Origin: Blattabacterium sp. (Nauphoeta cinerea)
GTDB taxonomy: Bacteria; Bacteroidota; Bacteroidia; Flavobacteriales; Blattabacteriaceae
Reading direction: 5' to 3'
Assembly: GCF_000471965.1 (NCBI RefSeq)
Contig: NC_022550.1
Span: 1 to 64,000 of the forward strand
Length of the DNA: 64,000 nt
Shown: piece after piece, positions 44,545 through 53,695 of the stretch
Layout of the letters: every line of letters starts with the position of its first letter
Numbering within the stretch: position 1 is the stretch's first letter
The notes under the pieces: generated by a model
Databases searched by the model: none
The model's input: the letters and a program-made list of their open reading frames with translations, nothing else
What the model was told of the DNA's origin: nothing
Made by a program: the position numbers and the translations under genes

Positions 44545-46605
44545 TTATTTTTCTCTTATTTCAGCCTTTAATTCTTGTTTCAAAAACAATTCAATTTCCT
44601 TCATTGAATCACTAATAATTTTATCAGTCAATGTTTCTTTTTGACTTTCAAAAAAGAAACTTATAGTATAAGACTTTTTTGATATAGGTAAATTTATCCC
44701 TTCATATAAATCATATATTTGTATTTTTTTGATTATATGATTTTCTTTTTTTTTAACTATTTGATTAATTTTTTCAAACGAAATAGTTTTATCTACCAAT
44801 AAACACAAGTCTCTTCTTGAAGAGGGATATTTTGAGAATGGAATATAAATTATTTTTTTTTCTTGAATGATAGATACTAAATATCTCCAATCAATTTCTG
44901 CATAAAATATTTCATTTTTTTTTAAAACATTATTTTTAAACTTTCCAAGTTCAACTAAATTTTTATGATCATACAATATAGAAATACCATTTTCCAATAA
45001 TGGATGTTCAGAAAGTATTTGAGTATAATTGTATATTCCACTTTTTTGAAATATTTGTTCAATAATTCCTTTTAAATAAAAAAAAGGGGAATTTTGAGAT
45101 TTAATTTTTTCTTTTTGCGATATAGCCATTCCCAGGTAGCTTTTTTCTAAAAATTTATTATTTATTTTATAATATATTTTCCCTAATTCAAAAAATTTTA
45201 TACTAGAATTGATTCGATTATTATTATAATTATATTTTATGCAATCTATTATACTGAATAATAAGCTAGAACGCATAACTTTATAAGTTTGATTTACTGG
45301 ATTGATAACCTGAATTCCTTTTCTATGAAAAAAAGAATTGAGTAAACAAGAATATTTTTTTTCGTTTGTCATAGTAGAAGAAATTATTTCTTGAAAACCA
45401 TAGCAAGTTAATTGTTCAGAAAATATTTTCTGTATTTCATATTCTGTTTTATAAAAGACTTTAGGAAAAATAAATGGCGTTTTTATTTGATGATATATTG
45501 GAATTTTATGAATTCCATAAATTCGTAATATTTCTTCAATTACATCTATTTCTCTTTGAACATCTGTTCGATAGGATGGGACACTAATAAATAAACATTT
45601 ATTATTTTCGGAATGAATCGTTATTTCTAACAATGATAAAATTTTTTTAATTTTTTTTATCGATATTTTTTTTCCTATAATATTTATAATTTTTTGATAA
45701 CGAAGTTTAATTTTTGAAAAAGATATAGGATTAGGGTAAAAATCAATTATATCAGAACATGATACATTATTTTTCATGATGTTCTTAATGAGAAAAGCTA
45801 TTCTTTGTAAAGCGTATATAGTCTGATTAGGATCAGTGTCTTTTTCAAAAAGATGTTGTGCTTTTATTTTTATAGAATGTTTTTTTATAAAATTTCGAAT
45901 AATAATAGGATTGAAACAAGCACTTCCAATAAAAATATTTTTGGTCCTAATATTTATGTTAGATTCCACATGATTAATCATCCCAGCTATAGATAATGGT
46001 TTCATGGCATCACAAATAATCAAATCTTCTTCATCAAGTTTTATTGTAACATTATCTGAAGATTGAAAATTCGTATTTTTATCTGCATTTGTTATTATAA
46101 TTTTTCCATTTTCTATCTGGTCCATATCAAATATATGTATAGGTTGCCCTAATTCATACATGACAAAATGCATTGTATCTATTATATTATTTATAGATTT
46201 TATTCCTATAGATTTTAATCTAGAAATTAACCAGTATGGAGATGGTTCTATTTTTATTTTGTAAATAAACATTCCGGAATATCTTATGCATTTTTCATGT
46301 ATTTTCACAAAAACTTGAATATGGGGTTTTGTATTGTAATGAATCCCTTTATTTATTACTGGTTTTAATAAATTCACTTTATATCCCCTAAATTTTAAAA
46401 CAGCATATAAATCACGTGCAATTCCATAATGACTCATAGCATCTGTACGATTAGGTGTTATTTCAACATCGAGAACAAGATCCTTATCAATGTTATTGAT
46501 CCCTTTTACTGTTAATCCAATATCGGTTAATATGTTTGATATTTTATTTTCTTCTATATCAAGAGGAAAGACATATTTTTTAAGCCAATTCAATGATATT
46601 TTCAT
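44545..46605 (-). CDS. pheT: Phenylalanyl-tRNA synthetase beta subunit lacking the OB-fold domain
   Basis: PheT is the structural and editing subunit of PheRS. At 686 residues it is about 110 shorter than usual. The N-terminus goes from ILTDIGLTVKGI directly, after about eight residues, to VLDVEITPNRTDAMSHYGI. The whole EMAPII-like OB-fold tRNA-binding domain (E. coli residues about 40-150) is therefore missing by an in-frame deletion. The B3/B4 region, B5 domain, catalytic-like core and C-terminal FDX-ACB domain (SKYPSSRRDLCLLVDKT onward) are present. The start overlaps the restored dnaN stop as ATGA. Confidence 0.92.
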   Translation of the reverse strand: MKISLNWLKKYVFPLDIEENKISNILTDIGLTVKGINNIDKDLVLDVEITPNRTDAMSHYGIARDLYAVLKFRGYKVNLLKPVINKGIHYNTKPHIQVFVKIHEKCIRYSGMFIYKIKIEPSPYWLISRLKSIGIKSINNIIDTMHFVMYELGQPIHIFDMDQIENGKIIITNADKNTNFQSSDNVTIKLDEEDLIICDAMKPLSIAGMINHVESNINIRTKNIFIGSACFNPIIIRNFIKKHSIKIKAQHLFEKDTDPNQTIYALQRIAFLIKNIMKNNVSCSDIIDFYPNPISFSKIKLRYQKIINIIGKKISIKKIKKILSLLEITIHSENNKCLFISVPSYRTDVQREIDVIEEILRIYGIHKIPIYHQIKTPFIFPKVFYKTEYEIQKIFSEQLTCYGFQEIISSTMTNEKKYSCLLNSFFHRKGIQVINPVNQTYKVMRSSLLFSIIDCIKYNYNNNRINSSIKFFELGKIYYKINNKFLEKSYLGMAISQKEKIKSQNSPFFYLKGIIEQIFQKSGIYNYTQILSEHPLLENGISILYDHKNLVELGKFKNNVLKKNEIFYAEIDWRYLVSIIQEKKIIYIPFSKYPSSRRDLCLLVDKTISFEKINQIVKKKENHIIKKIQIYDLYEGINLPISKKSYTISFFFESQKETLTDKIISDSMKEIELFLKQELKAEIREK

Positions 46606-47728
46606 ATTTTTATTATAGACATAACTAATATAAAAATAGATTCTTCTTTTTTTTTTTATATAAAGGTTTTATAACTCCCATTTTACTATAAAATTCAAAA
46701 TAAACAAAATCTTCATTCAAAGAAGATAAAATTTCAATTAAAAATTGAGAATTAAAACCTATTTTTATATTTTTTAAATTGTTAAAAATAACTTGACACT
46801 CTATTTCTGAAACAGAATTATTTATATTAATTTGATTACAAATTTTTAATTTTTGATGATTAAAATGAAAATCAATAAAATTTTCTTTTTTTCTAGAAAA
46901 AATAGATATTCTTTTAATAGTATTTAATAATAAAAGTTTATTAAAAATAAGAGATGCATGACATTTATTATGAGGAGGAATAACAGAATGATAGTTTGGA
47001 TATTTTTCATTTATTGGTTGACATAAAAAAATATGATTTTTAAAATAAAAAACAATATTATTTTTATTACGATATTCAATAATTATATTACTTTTGATTT
47101 CATCATTTAAAATATTCTGAATGATATTCAGACATTTTTTAGATATAATGAATTGTACACTTTTATTTGTTTTAAAATTTTTTATAGTATATTTTACCAA
47201 TTTATAAGTATCCGTTGCTACAAAAATTCCTTCATTAGTCAAAAATTGAAAAAATACTCCATTTAATATAGGTTCCAATTCTTCATTTCCAGTCGCAAAT
47301 AAAGTTTTATTTAATATTTTTAAAAAATAATTCGACGATAAATAAATTCTTGCAAAAAAAGATGATTGACATACTATATTAGTATAATTTGAATCATTAT
47401 AAGTAGGAATTTCATAAATTCCTTGTTTCGAATAAATATTCAGTGTATTCTCTTTTTTTTTTATGACAAGTTTTTCATTTGAAAACGTAATTAAAACATC
47501 TATCATAAATTTAATAGATATAATTACTTTTTCTTTCGTATATTTCTTAACATTTATTTTGACATATGTATGAATTACATTTTTTGAATTTAACCCCCAT
47601 ATAATTTTTAATTGATTTTTTTTAGAAATTACAAGAGTAATTGAACTAGATAAATCATTAATATTTATGATTTTATATAAAGTATGTAATTTTCTTAATA
47701 GAGAAGAACTAGAAATAGAAAAATACAT
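46602..47728 (-). CDS. dnaN: DNA polymerase III sliding clamp (beta subunit), frameshifted near the C-terminus
   Basis: The beta clamp tethers DNA polymerase to the template. The three-domain clamp is recognisable, for example SNYFLKILNKTLFATGNEE, EPILNGVFFQF and VATDTYKLVKY near the middle. The uncorrected frame ends at 46625 with KKKKKNLFLY, an atypical end. A run of 11 A on the coding strand (T at 46647-46657) is one base short. With 12 A the protein continues EESIFILVMSIIKI and stops at 46602. This matches the usual clamp ending (...L.LVMP...), which forms part of the protein-binding pocket, and gives a four-base ATGA overlap with pheT. Slippage or a sequencing error are the two explanations. 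Confidence 0.9.
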
Positions 47729-47773
47729 ATTTTTTTCATGTTTTCTTTACAAAAAAATTCCAATTTTTATTTT

Positions 47774-47850
47774 TGGTAGCGTGAGGGGGATTTGAACCCC
47801 CGACCTCTGGGTTATGAATCCAACGCTCTAACCAACTGAGCTATCACGCC
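47774..47850 (-). tRNA. tRNA with anticodon CAT, probably elongator tRNA-Met
   Basis: The acceptor is GGCGTGA/TCACGCT and the D-arm GCTC/GAGC. The anticodon stem TTGGA/CCCAG has an A-C mismatch next to loop TTCATAA, and the T-arm is GGGGG/CCCCC with loop TTCAAAT. The discriminator A and CCA are encoded (total 77 nt). The G1-U72 pair and a non-GGG/CCC stem argue against initiator tRNA. Ile2 is less likely than for the other CAT tRNA. Confidence 0.88.
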
Positions 47851-47919
47851 AATATTTTTTTATGTTATAACAATCAATAAAGTTAGGATATTTTTATTTA
47901 TTAATATTTTTATAATACT

Positions 47920-48576
47920 ATGACTGTTAATTTGAGCAATTTTAGAAAAGATTATACAAAAAATTCTTTGTTAGAGTCTGAAGTCCCAAAAGAGCCTTTT
48001 CAATTATTTGATAATTGGTTTCAACAAGAAAAATCTTTTTATCAAGAAAAAGATGACGAAGAAATTAATGCTATGTCAATTTCTACTATAGGAGAAGATG
48101 GGGGACCGGAAACTAGAGTAGTTTTATTGAAAGAATATTCAGAAAACGGATTCATTTTTTATACAAATTATTATAGTTTGAAAGGAAGAGGGATTCAAAA
48201 CACACCAAAAGTATGTATTTCTTTCTACTGGAAAAATATGGAAAGACAAATTATTATTAAAGGGGTAACATCAAAGATACAAAAAAATAAGTCAGATAAA
48301 TATTTTCATAATAGACCTAGAGGAAATCAAATTGGAAGTTGGGTTTCTAGACAAAGTATGATTCTTTCATCTAAAGAATATTTATTAAAGCAGTATAATA
48401 AATGGGAAAATTTTTTTAATGAACAAACAATAAAACGTCCTTTTTATTGGGGTGGATATATTGTTAAACCATATAAAATGGAATTTTGGCAAGGACAAAC
48501 CAACAGACTTCATGATAGACTTGTTTATCTTTTAGAAAAAGAAAAAAAATGGATTTTGTATAGATTATATCCATGA
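47920..48576 (+). CDS. pdxH: Pyridoxine/pyridoxamine 5'-phosphate oxidase
   Basis: PdxH uses FMN and oxygen to make pyridoxal 5'-phosphate. The 218-residue protein has AMSISTIGEDGGPETRVVLL near residues 50-69 and FIFYTNYYSLKGRGI near 80-95. ERQIIIKGV and RPRGNQIGSWVSRQS follow, and it ends with KMEFWQGQTNRLHDRLVYLL with the catalytic RxH region. It completes with pdxJ the ends of the DXP-dependent B6 pathway. The need for oxygen is consistent with an aerobic symbiont. Confidence 0.95.
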   Translation: MTVNLSNFRKDYTKNSLLESEVPKEPFQLFDNWFQQEKSFYQEKDDEEINAMSISTIGEDGGPETRVVLLKEYSENGFIFYTNYYSLKGRGIQNTPKVCISFYWKNMERQIIIKGVTSKIQKNKSDKYFHNRPRGNQIGSWVSRQSMILSSKEYLLKQYNKWENFFNEQTIKRPFYWGGYIVKPYKMEFWQGQTNRLHDRLVYLLEKEKKWILYRLYP

Positions 48577-48590
48577 TACATACGAAATAA

Positions 48591-48625
48591 AAAGATAAAG
48601 TTCGTGAGTTACAAACTCTATCTTT
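48591..48625. terminator. Imperfect inverted repeat between pdxH and hup
   Basis: GAGTT-ACA-AACTC forms a tight 5-bp hairpin. The outer arms AAAGATA and TATCTTT can extend it, with an eight-base bulge on one side. It lies between the convergent stops of pdxH and hup, where a bidirectional terminator would be expected. No long U run follows in either direction, so efficiency is uncertain. Confidence 0.35.
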
Positions 48626-48637
48626 CGTCTTACGTCT

Positions 48638-48904
48638 TTATAATTTTGTTAATTCTGCTCCAATTTTAAATTTAGCCACTTTCTTACCTGGAATATGTAT
48701 TTTTTTTCCTGTTCTAGGATTGACTCCATTTCTAGGATGTCTTTCTATTACAGAAAAGGTTCCGAATCCTACAAGAGTTACTTTATCTCCTTTTTTTAAA
48801 GATTCAATTACTGTTTCTATAAATGCATCTGTAACATTTTTAGCTTTTATTTTTGTTATTCCAGTTTTTTCAGCTATTGAATTAACCAATTCTGTTTTGT
48901 TCAT
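48638..48904 (-). CDS. hup: HU-family DNA-binding protein
   Basis: HU is the histone-like nucleoid protein that bends DNA. The 88-residue protein begins MNKTELVNSIAEKTGITKIK. It has KKGDKVTLVGFGTFSVIERH and the DNA-binding arm signature RNGVNPRTGKKIHIPGKKV near residues 60-78. It ends FKIGAELTKL. Length and motifs are standard for HU rather than IHF. A spacer with nested inverted repeats lies just upstream of its start. Confidence 0.95.
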   Translation of the reverse strand: MNKTELVNSIAEKTGITKIKAKNVTDAFIETVIESLKKGDKVTLVGFGTFSVIERHPRNGVNPRTGKKIHIPGKKVAKFKIGAELTKL

Positions 48905-48917
48905 GAATAATTAATTT

Positions 48918-49008
48918 AATTTTAGTCAACTAGTTAATCATAAAATAATCCTATGATTAACAATAGCAATAACAAATATATATATATAAAGGATAAATGA
49001 CTAAAATT
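48918..49008. promoter_or_regulatory. Nested inverted repeats between fmt and hup
   Basis: Outer arms AATTTTAGTCA (48918-48928) and TGACTAAAATT (48998-49008) are perfect 11-bp complements. Inside lies a perfect 9-bp hairpin, TTAATCATA (48934-48942) and TATGATTAA (48952-48960), and AACTAGTT is an 8-bp palindrome at 48928-48935. The elements nearly fill the 105-bp gap after the fmt stop and before the hup start. They could be a terminator for fmt, a structured hup leader or a protein-binding site; which of these cannot be decided. Confidence 0.45.
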
Positions 49009-49009
49009 T

Positions 49010-49978
49010 TCATCGTACGAAAAGATTTTCTCTTATTTTCAATCCATTAATTAAATTTTTAATATACATTCTTTTTTTTCCTTCTATTTGTCCTTCAATA
49101 ATAGATATAAAACCTTCTTTAACGGAGATTATCATCTCCATATTATTCGTAATCATGACTAACCCAATTGAAAAAGTATGTATTTTTTGTATTTTTTTTA
49201 CAATAAATATTTTGAATCTAACAAATATTTTTTTATTAAAAAATAAAAATGTCCACGCTGTAGGATAAGGGCTTAATCCTCTTATTTTATTGTAAATATA
49301 TTCTATGGACGGATTTTTCCATTGTATTCTACAATCTTTAGTAGATATTTTGGGAGCATATTTTAGTAAAGAAGAATCAATATTATTTTGATAAATAGGT
49401 TTAATTTTATTTTTGATAATATTTTCTAGAGTTTGAATTACCACATCCCCACTAATTTTTTTTAATTTATCCTCTAGTTCTCCTGCCGTTTCTTCTTTTT
49501 TTATTTCAATTTCTTTTTGTAAAAGGATTCTTCCAGAGTCTATTTTTTCTTCTATAAAAAAAGTTGTTAATCCAGTTTTATTTTCTCCATTAATAATGAC
49601 CCAATTGATAGGGGCTGCTCCTCTATATTGTGGAAGTAAAGATGCATGCAAATTAAAAGATCCCATTTTAGGTAAATTCCATATTTCTTTAGGTAAAATT
49701 TTAAAGGCAACAACAATTTGTATATCTGCATTCCATAATTTCAGATTTTCTAGAAAAAAATGATTTCTTAGATTTTTAGGTTGTAAAAAAGGAATATTAT
49801 TTTCTAATGCGTATATTTTTACAGGAGTAAATGCCTTTTCCCCTTTATTTTTAAAAAATGGATTGTCAGGACTTGTAATGATTCCTACAATGTTGTATTG
49901 TTTCGTATATAATTCTTTTAAGGTATAAAGAGAAAAATGATTTGAACCTATAAATACAATTTTGGGAAACTTTTTCAT
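49010..49978 (-). CDS. fmt: Methionyl-tRNA formyltransferase
   Basis: Fmt formylates initiator Met-tRNA using 10-formyl-THF, linking translation initiation to the folate pathway (folK). The 322-residue protein has the Rossmann start PKIVFIGSNHFSLYTLKELY and the family signature FNLHASLLPQYRGAAPINW near residue 108, including the catalytic Asn and His. GLTTFFIEEKIDSGRIL carries the catalytic Asp. The C-terminal OB-like domain begins near RIQWKNPSIEYIYNKIRGLS. Size is near normal. Confidence 0.95.
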   Translation of the reverse strand: MKKFPKIVFIGSNHFSLYTLKELYTKQYNIVGIITSPDNPFFKNKGEKAFTPVKIYALENNIPFLQPKNLRNHFFLENLKLWNADIQIVVAFKILPKEIWNLPKMGSFNLHASLLPQYRGAAPINWVIINGENKTGLTTFFIEEKIDSGRILLQKEIEIKKEETAGELEDKLKKISGDVVIQTLENIIKNKIKPIYQNNIDSSLLKYAPKISTKDCRIQWKNPSIEYIYNKIRGLSPYPTAWTFLFFNKKIFVRFKIFIVKKIQKIHTFSIGLVMITNNMEMIISVKEGFISIIEGQIEGKKRMYIKNLINGLKIRENLFVR

Positions 49979-50120
49979 GTAATTTATTTGTAATTTAAAT
50001 TCACTAGTTTTATCTTGTAATTTTTTACGAAAAAGTTCATTGATTTTTGAAAATCAAATATATAAAATAAAACATCATTTTAATATCATTTTTTTTGATT
50101 TTTTAATAATTAAAAATATT

Positions 50121-50354
50121 ATGTATTGGACTTTAGAATTAGCTTCCCATTTAGAAGATGCCCCTTGGCCTGCAACAAAAGAAGAATTGATTGATTTTGC
50201 TATTCGTACTGGAGCTCCTTTAGAGGTGGTTGAAAACCTTCAACAATTAGAAAACGGAGAAGGAGAAGTTTTTGAATCTATAGAAGACATATGGGCAGAT
50301 TATCCACGTGATGACGAGGATTTTTATTGGAATAGAGATGAATATGAACTTTAA
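50121..50354 (+). CDS. DUF2795 domain protein
   Basis: This 77-residue acidic protein starts MYWTLELASHLEDAPWPATK. It continues ELIDFAIRTGAPLEVVENLQ and ends with an Asp/Glu-rich tail containing IWADYPRDDEDFYW. It matches the small DUF2795 family conserved in Bacteroidota. The function is unknown, and the fold is predicted to be a short helical domain. The frame is open upstream to an ATG at 50040, but the added 27 residues are AT-rich and not conserved in type, so the internal ATG is chosen. It lies 35 bases before secA. Confidence 0.8.
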   Translation: MYWTLELASHLEDAPWPATKEELIDFAIRTGAPLEVVENLQQLENGEGEVFESIEDIWADYPRDDEDFYWNRDEYEL

Positions 50355-50389
50355 ATTGCTTTGTTTAGCATAATTGATTTTTTAGTTTA

Positions 50390-53300
50390 ATGAGTTTTAT
50401 AAGAAAAATTTTAAATAAATTATTAGTAAATAAAAACGATAGAGACCTTAAAGAGGTTCAAAAATTTTTGATTCAAATCAAAAAAGAAGAGAAAAAAATC
50501 TTGTTATTATCTGATGATGAATTAAGAAATAAAACTCAATCTTTTAAAGACATTATACAAGAATCTACAAAAGAACTTCATCATCAAGAAGAAAAATTAC
50601 TGAAAGAAATACAAGAAAAATTTTGCTCCATCAATATTTTAGAAAAAATGTATTCAAGTTTGGATAGAATTCGAGAAGAATGTTATAAAGTAGAGCAAAA
50701 AGTATTAATGAATATTTTACCTCAGGCTTTTTCTATCATTAAAGAAACAGCGAAACGTTTAAAAGAAAATAAACAACTTGTCGTTACATCTACTTCTTTT
50801 GATGAAGAATTATCAAAAATAAAATCTTATGTTCATTTGAATGGAAATCAAACTATTTGGAAAAATGAGTGGAATGCATGTGGAACCAAAATGGTTTGGG
50901 ATATGGTTCATTATGATGTTCAACTCATGGGAGGTGTTGTGTTACATCAAGGAAAAATAGCTGAAATGGCTACAGGAGAAGGAAAAACATTTGTAGCGAC
51001 ATTATCCGCTTATTTAAATGCTTTATCTGGAAGAGGAGTACATATAGTTACAGTAAACAATTATTTATCTAGAAGAGATACAAGTTGGATGGCTCCTTTA
51101 ATGGAATTTCATGGATTAAAAGTGGATTGTATTGATAATTATTCATCTTCTGATGTGTATATGCGGAAAAAAGCTTATCAAGCAGATATTACTTATGGAA
51201 CAAATAATGAATTTGGATTTGATTATTTGCGTGATAATATGGCTTCTTCTAAAGAAGAGTTAGTTCAAAGAGAATTAAATTATGCTATTATAGATGAAAT
51301 AGATTCTGTATTAATAGATGAAGCACGTACTCCTTTGATTATATCGGGTCCTGTTGATCCAAAAAAAGATAATAAAGAAGAATTTGAATTATTTAGAGGA
51401 AAAGTAAAAACTTTAGTTCATAAGCAAAACGTGATAGTTAATAATTTTTTACATGAAGCCAAAAACTTAATTAAGAATGGAGAAAAAAAATTAGGAGGAT
51501 TGAAATTATTTCAAGCACATCGTGGATTACCCAAAAAAAAATCCCTGATAAAATTTTTAAGCGAAGATAATATTCGTTTGATTTTACAAAAAACTGAAAG
51601 TCAGTACTTGCAAGACTATGGAAGAGAAATGTATAAAGTGGATCAAGATCTTTATTTTGTTATCGATGAAAAGAATAATACTGTAGAATTAACAGATAAA
51701 GGAATTGAATTTTTGTCAAAAAATGTAGAAGATATAGGTTTTTTTGTTTTACCAGATGTAAATGTAGAACTTACTGAAATAGAGAAAAAAAATTTTTCTA
51801 AAGAAAAAGAAATAAAGGAAAAGAAAAAACTTCTTAAAAATTATTCGATAAAAACACAAAGAATTCACACTATTAATCAATTACTAAAAGCTTTTACTTT
51901 ATTTGAAAGAGATGTGGATTATGTTGTTTTGGAAGATAAAGTGAAAATAGTAGATGAACAAACTGGTCGGATAATGGAAGGAAGACGTTATTCTGATGGT
52001 TTGCATCAAGCTATAGAAGCAAAAGAAAATGTTCCAATCGAATCTTCCAGCCAGACTTTTGCTACAATCACTTTACAAAATTATTTTAGAATGTATAGAA
52101 AAATATCCGGCATGACAGGAACAGCAGAAACAGAATCTGGAGAATTTTGGCATATTTATAAATTAGATGTGGTAGTAATTCCGACACATAAAAAAATACA
52201 AAGAAAAGACTTGCAAGATCTTGTTTTTAAAACTAAACGTGAAAAATATAATGCTGTTATAGAAAAAATTATTTCCTTATCTAAAAATGAAAAACGTCCC
52301 GTTCTTGTGGGAACTACTTCCGTTGAAATTTCAGAATTTCTAAGTAGAGCTTTAAAATTCATGAAAATACCACATAATGTATTAAATGCAAAATTACATG
52401 AAAAGGAAGCAGAAATTATAGCAAAAGCTGGATTTTCTGGATCTGTTACTATAGCAACTAATATGGCCGGTCGTGGAACTGATATTAAACTTTCAAAAGA
52501 AGTTATTAAAAATGGAGGTTTGTCTGTTTTAGGAACAGAAAGACATGATTCTAGAAGAGTAGATAATCAATTAAGAGGAAGATCAGGCCGTCAAGGAGAT
52601 CCAGGGAGTTCTCAGTTCTATGTGTCTTTAGAAGATAATTTAATTCGTTTATTTATTGATTCAGAAAGACTTTCTAAATTGATGGATAGATTTGGACATA
52701 AAGAAGGAGACATAATACAACATCCTTTGTTAACCAAATCTATTGAAAAAGCACAAAAAAGAATAGAGGATAATAATTTCAGTATACGAAAACGTTTGTT
52801 AGACTATGATGACGTTATTAATAAACAAAGAGAATTTATTTATAAAAAACGAAAAAATGCATTGTGTGGAAATGAATTAAGTTTAGATATTTCAAATATG
52901 ATTTATATTTTATTGGATGCAATGATTACTGTAAATAAATCTCTTAATGATTTCCAAAATTTGGAGTATGAATTCATACAGATTTTTGGGATTGAATTTC
53001 CTATACAAGAAGATGTCTTTTTATCTTATAAAGAACGTGATTGTGTTAATAAACTTCACGATATAATTATTAATTTTTATGAGAATAAAAAGGTAAAAAT
53101 GATTGATCAAGATATAAAACCCAATATATCTAATATTGTAAATAATCATGAATTTTATCAAATGCGGGTTGTTTTAACAGATGGATCTCAGAATATCGTT
53201 TTTATATCAGATTTAAAAGAATTCTATAATACAAAAGGAAAATCCTTATTATCTATGTTTGAAAAAAAGACTATATTATGTTTTATGGATGAAAAATGGA

Positions 53301-53677
53301 AAGAGCATTTACGTGAAATGGATAGTTTGCGATATTCTGTACAAAATGCAGTTTTTGAACAAAAAGATCCTCTTATTGTTTATAAACAAAATGCTTTCAA
53401 TTTATTTCAAGAAAGAGTTTACGATATAAACAAAATAATTATTTCTTTTTTACTTAAATCTTCTATTAGAATAGGAGATATTTTATGTTTTTCAAAATAC
53501 AAAAATAATTTTAAAACAAGTCTTTTGATGAAAGGAAAAGATAGAAAAAAATTAGGTAGAAATAATAAAATTAATATCCGTCATTTAATTACGGGGGAAA
53601 CTAAAAATATTAAATTTAAATATATAGAATCCTTTTTAGAAAAAGGAGAATGGGTTATAGAAGATGATTCTTTTTAG
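50390..53677 (+). CDS. secA: Preprotein translocase ATPase SecA
   Basis: SecA drives export through SecYEG. The 1095-residue length is normal for flavobacteria. Walker A is MATGEGKTFVATLSAYLNAL near residue 196, the DEAD-box region is AIIDEIDSVLIDEARTPLI near 302, and DEQTGRIMEGRRYSDGLHQA lies near 524. GTATNMAGRG-like sequence, seen as ATNMAGRGTDIKL, and RGRSGRQGDPGSSQFY are in motor domain 2. An insertion of about 100 residues typical of Bacteroidota follows the DEAD region. The C-terminus ends IEDDSF without the zinc-binding SEC-C motif. Confidence 0.96.
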   Translation: MSFIRKILNKLLVNKNDRDLKEVQKFLIQIKKEEKKILLLSDDELRNKTQSFKDIIQESTKELHHQEEKLLKEIQEKFCSINILEKMYSSLDRIREECYKVEQKVLMNILPQAFSIIKETAKRLKENKQLVVTSTSFDEELSKIKSYVHLNGNQTIWKNEWNACGTKMVWDMVHYDVQLMGGVVLHQGKIAEMATGEGKTFVATLSAYLNALSGRGVHIVTVNNYLSRRDTSWMAPLMEFHGLKVDCIDNYSSSDVYMRKKAYQADITYGTNNEFGFDYLRDNMASSKEELVQRELNYAIIDEIDSVLIDEARTPLIISGPVDPKKDNKEEFELFRGKVKTLVHKQNVIVNNFLHEAKNLIKNGEKKLGGLKLFQAHRGLPKKKSLIKFLSEDNIRLILQKTESQYLQDYGREMYKVDQDLYFVIDEKNNTVELTDKGIEFLSKNVEDIGFFVLPDVNVELTEIEKKNFSKEKEIKEKKKLLKNYSIKTQRIHTINQLLKAFTLFERDVDYVVLEDKVKIVDEQTGRIMEGRRYSDGLHQAIEAKENVPIESSSQTFATITLQNYFRMYRKISGMTGTAETESGEFWHIYKLDVVVIPTHKKIQRKDLQDLVFKTKREKYNAVIEKIISLSKNEKRPVLVGTTSVEISEFLSRALKFMKIPHNVLNAKLHEKEAEIIAKAGFSGSVTIATNMAGRGTDIKLSKEVIKNGGLSVLGTERHDSRRVDNQLRGRSGRQGDPGSSQFYVSLEDNLIRLFIDSERLSKLMDRFGHKEGDIIQHPLLTKSIEKAQKRIEDNNFSIRKRLLDYDDVINKQREFIYKKRKNALCGNELSLDISNMIYILLDAMITVNKSLNDFQNLEYEFIQIFGIEFPIQEDVFLSYKERDCVNKLHDIIINFYENKKVKMIDQDIKPNISNIVNNHEFYQMRVVLTDGSQNIVFISDLKEFYNTKGKSLLSMFEKKTILCFMDEKWKEHLREMDSLRYSVQNAVFEQKDPLIVYKQNAFNLFQERVYDINKIIISFLLKSSIRIGDILCFSKYKNNFKTSLLMKGKDRKKLGRNNKINIRHLITGETKNIKFKYIESFLEKGEWVIEDDSF

Positions 53678-53695
53678 ATTGTGTTTATTTAACAA

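Noticed and set aside
50040..50120. Longer N-terminus for the DUF2795 gene
   Set aside because: The extra residues are a translation of AT-rich spacer; the family begins at MYWTLELA.
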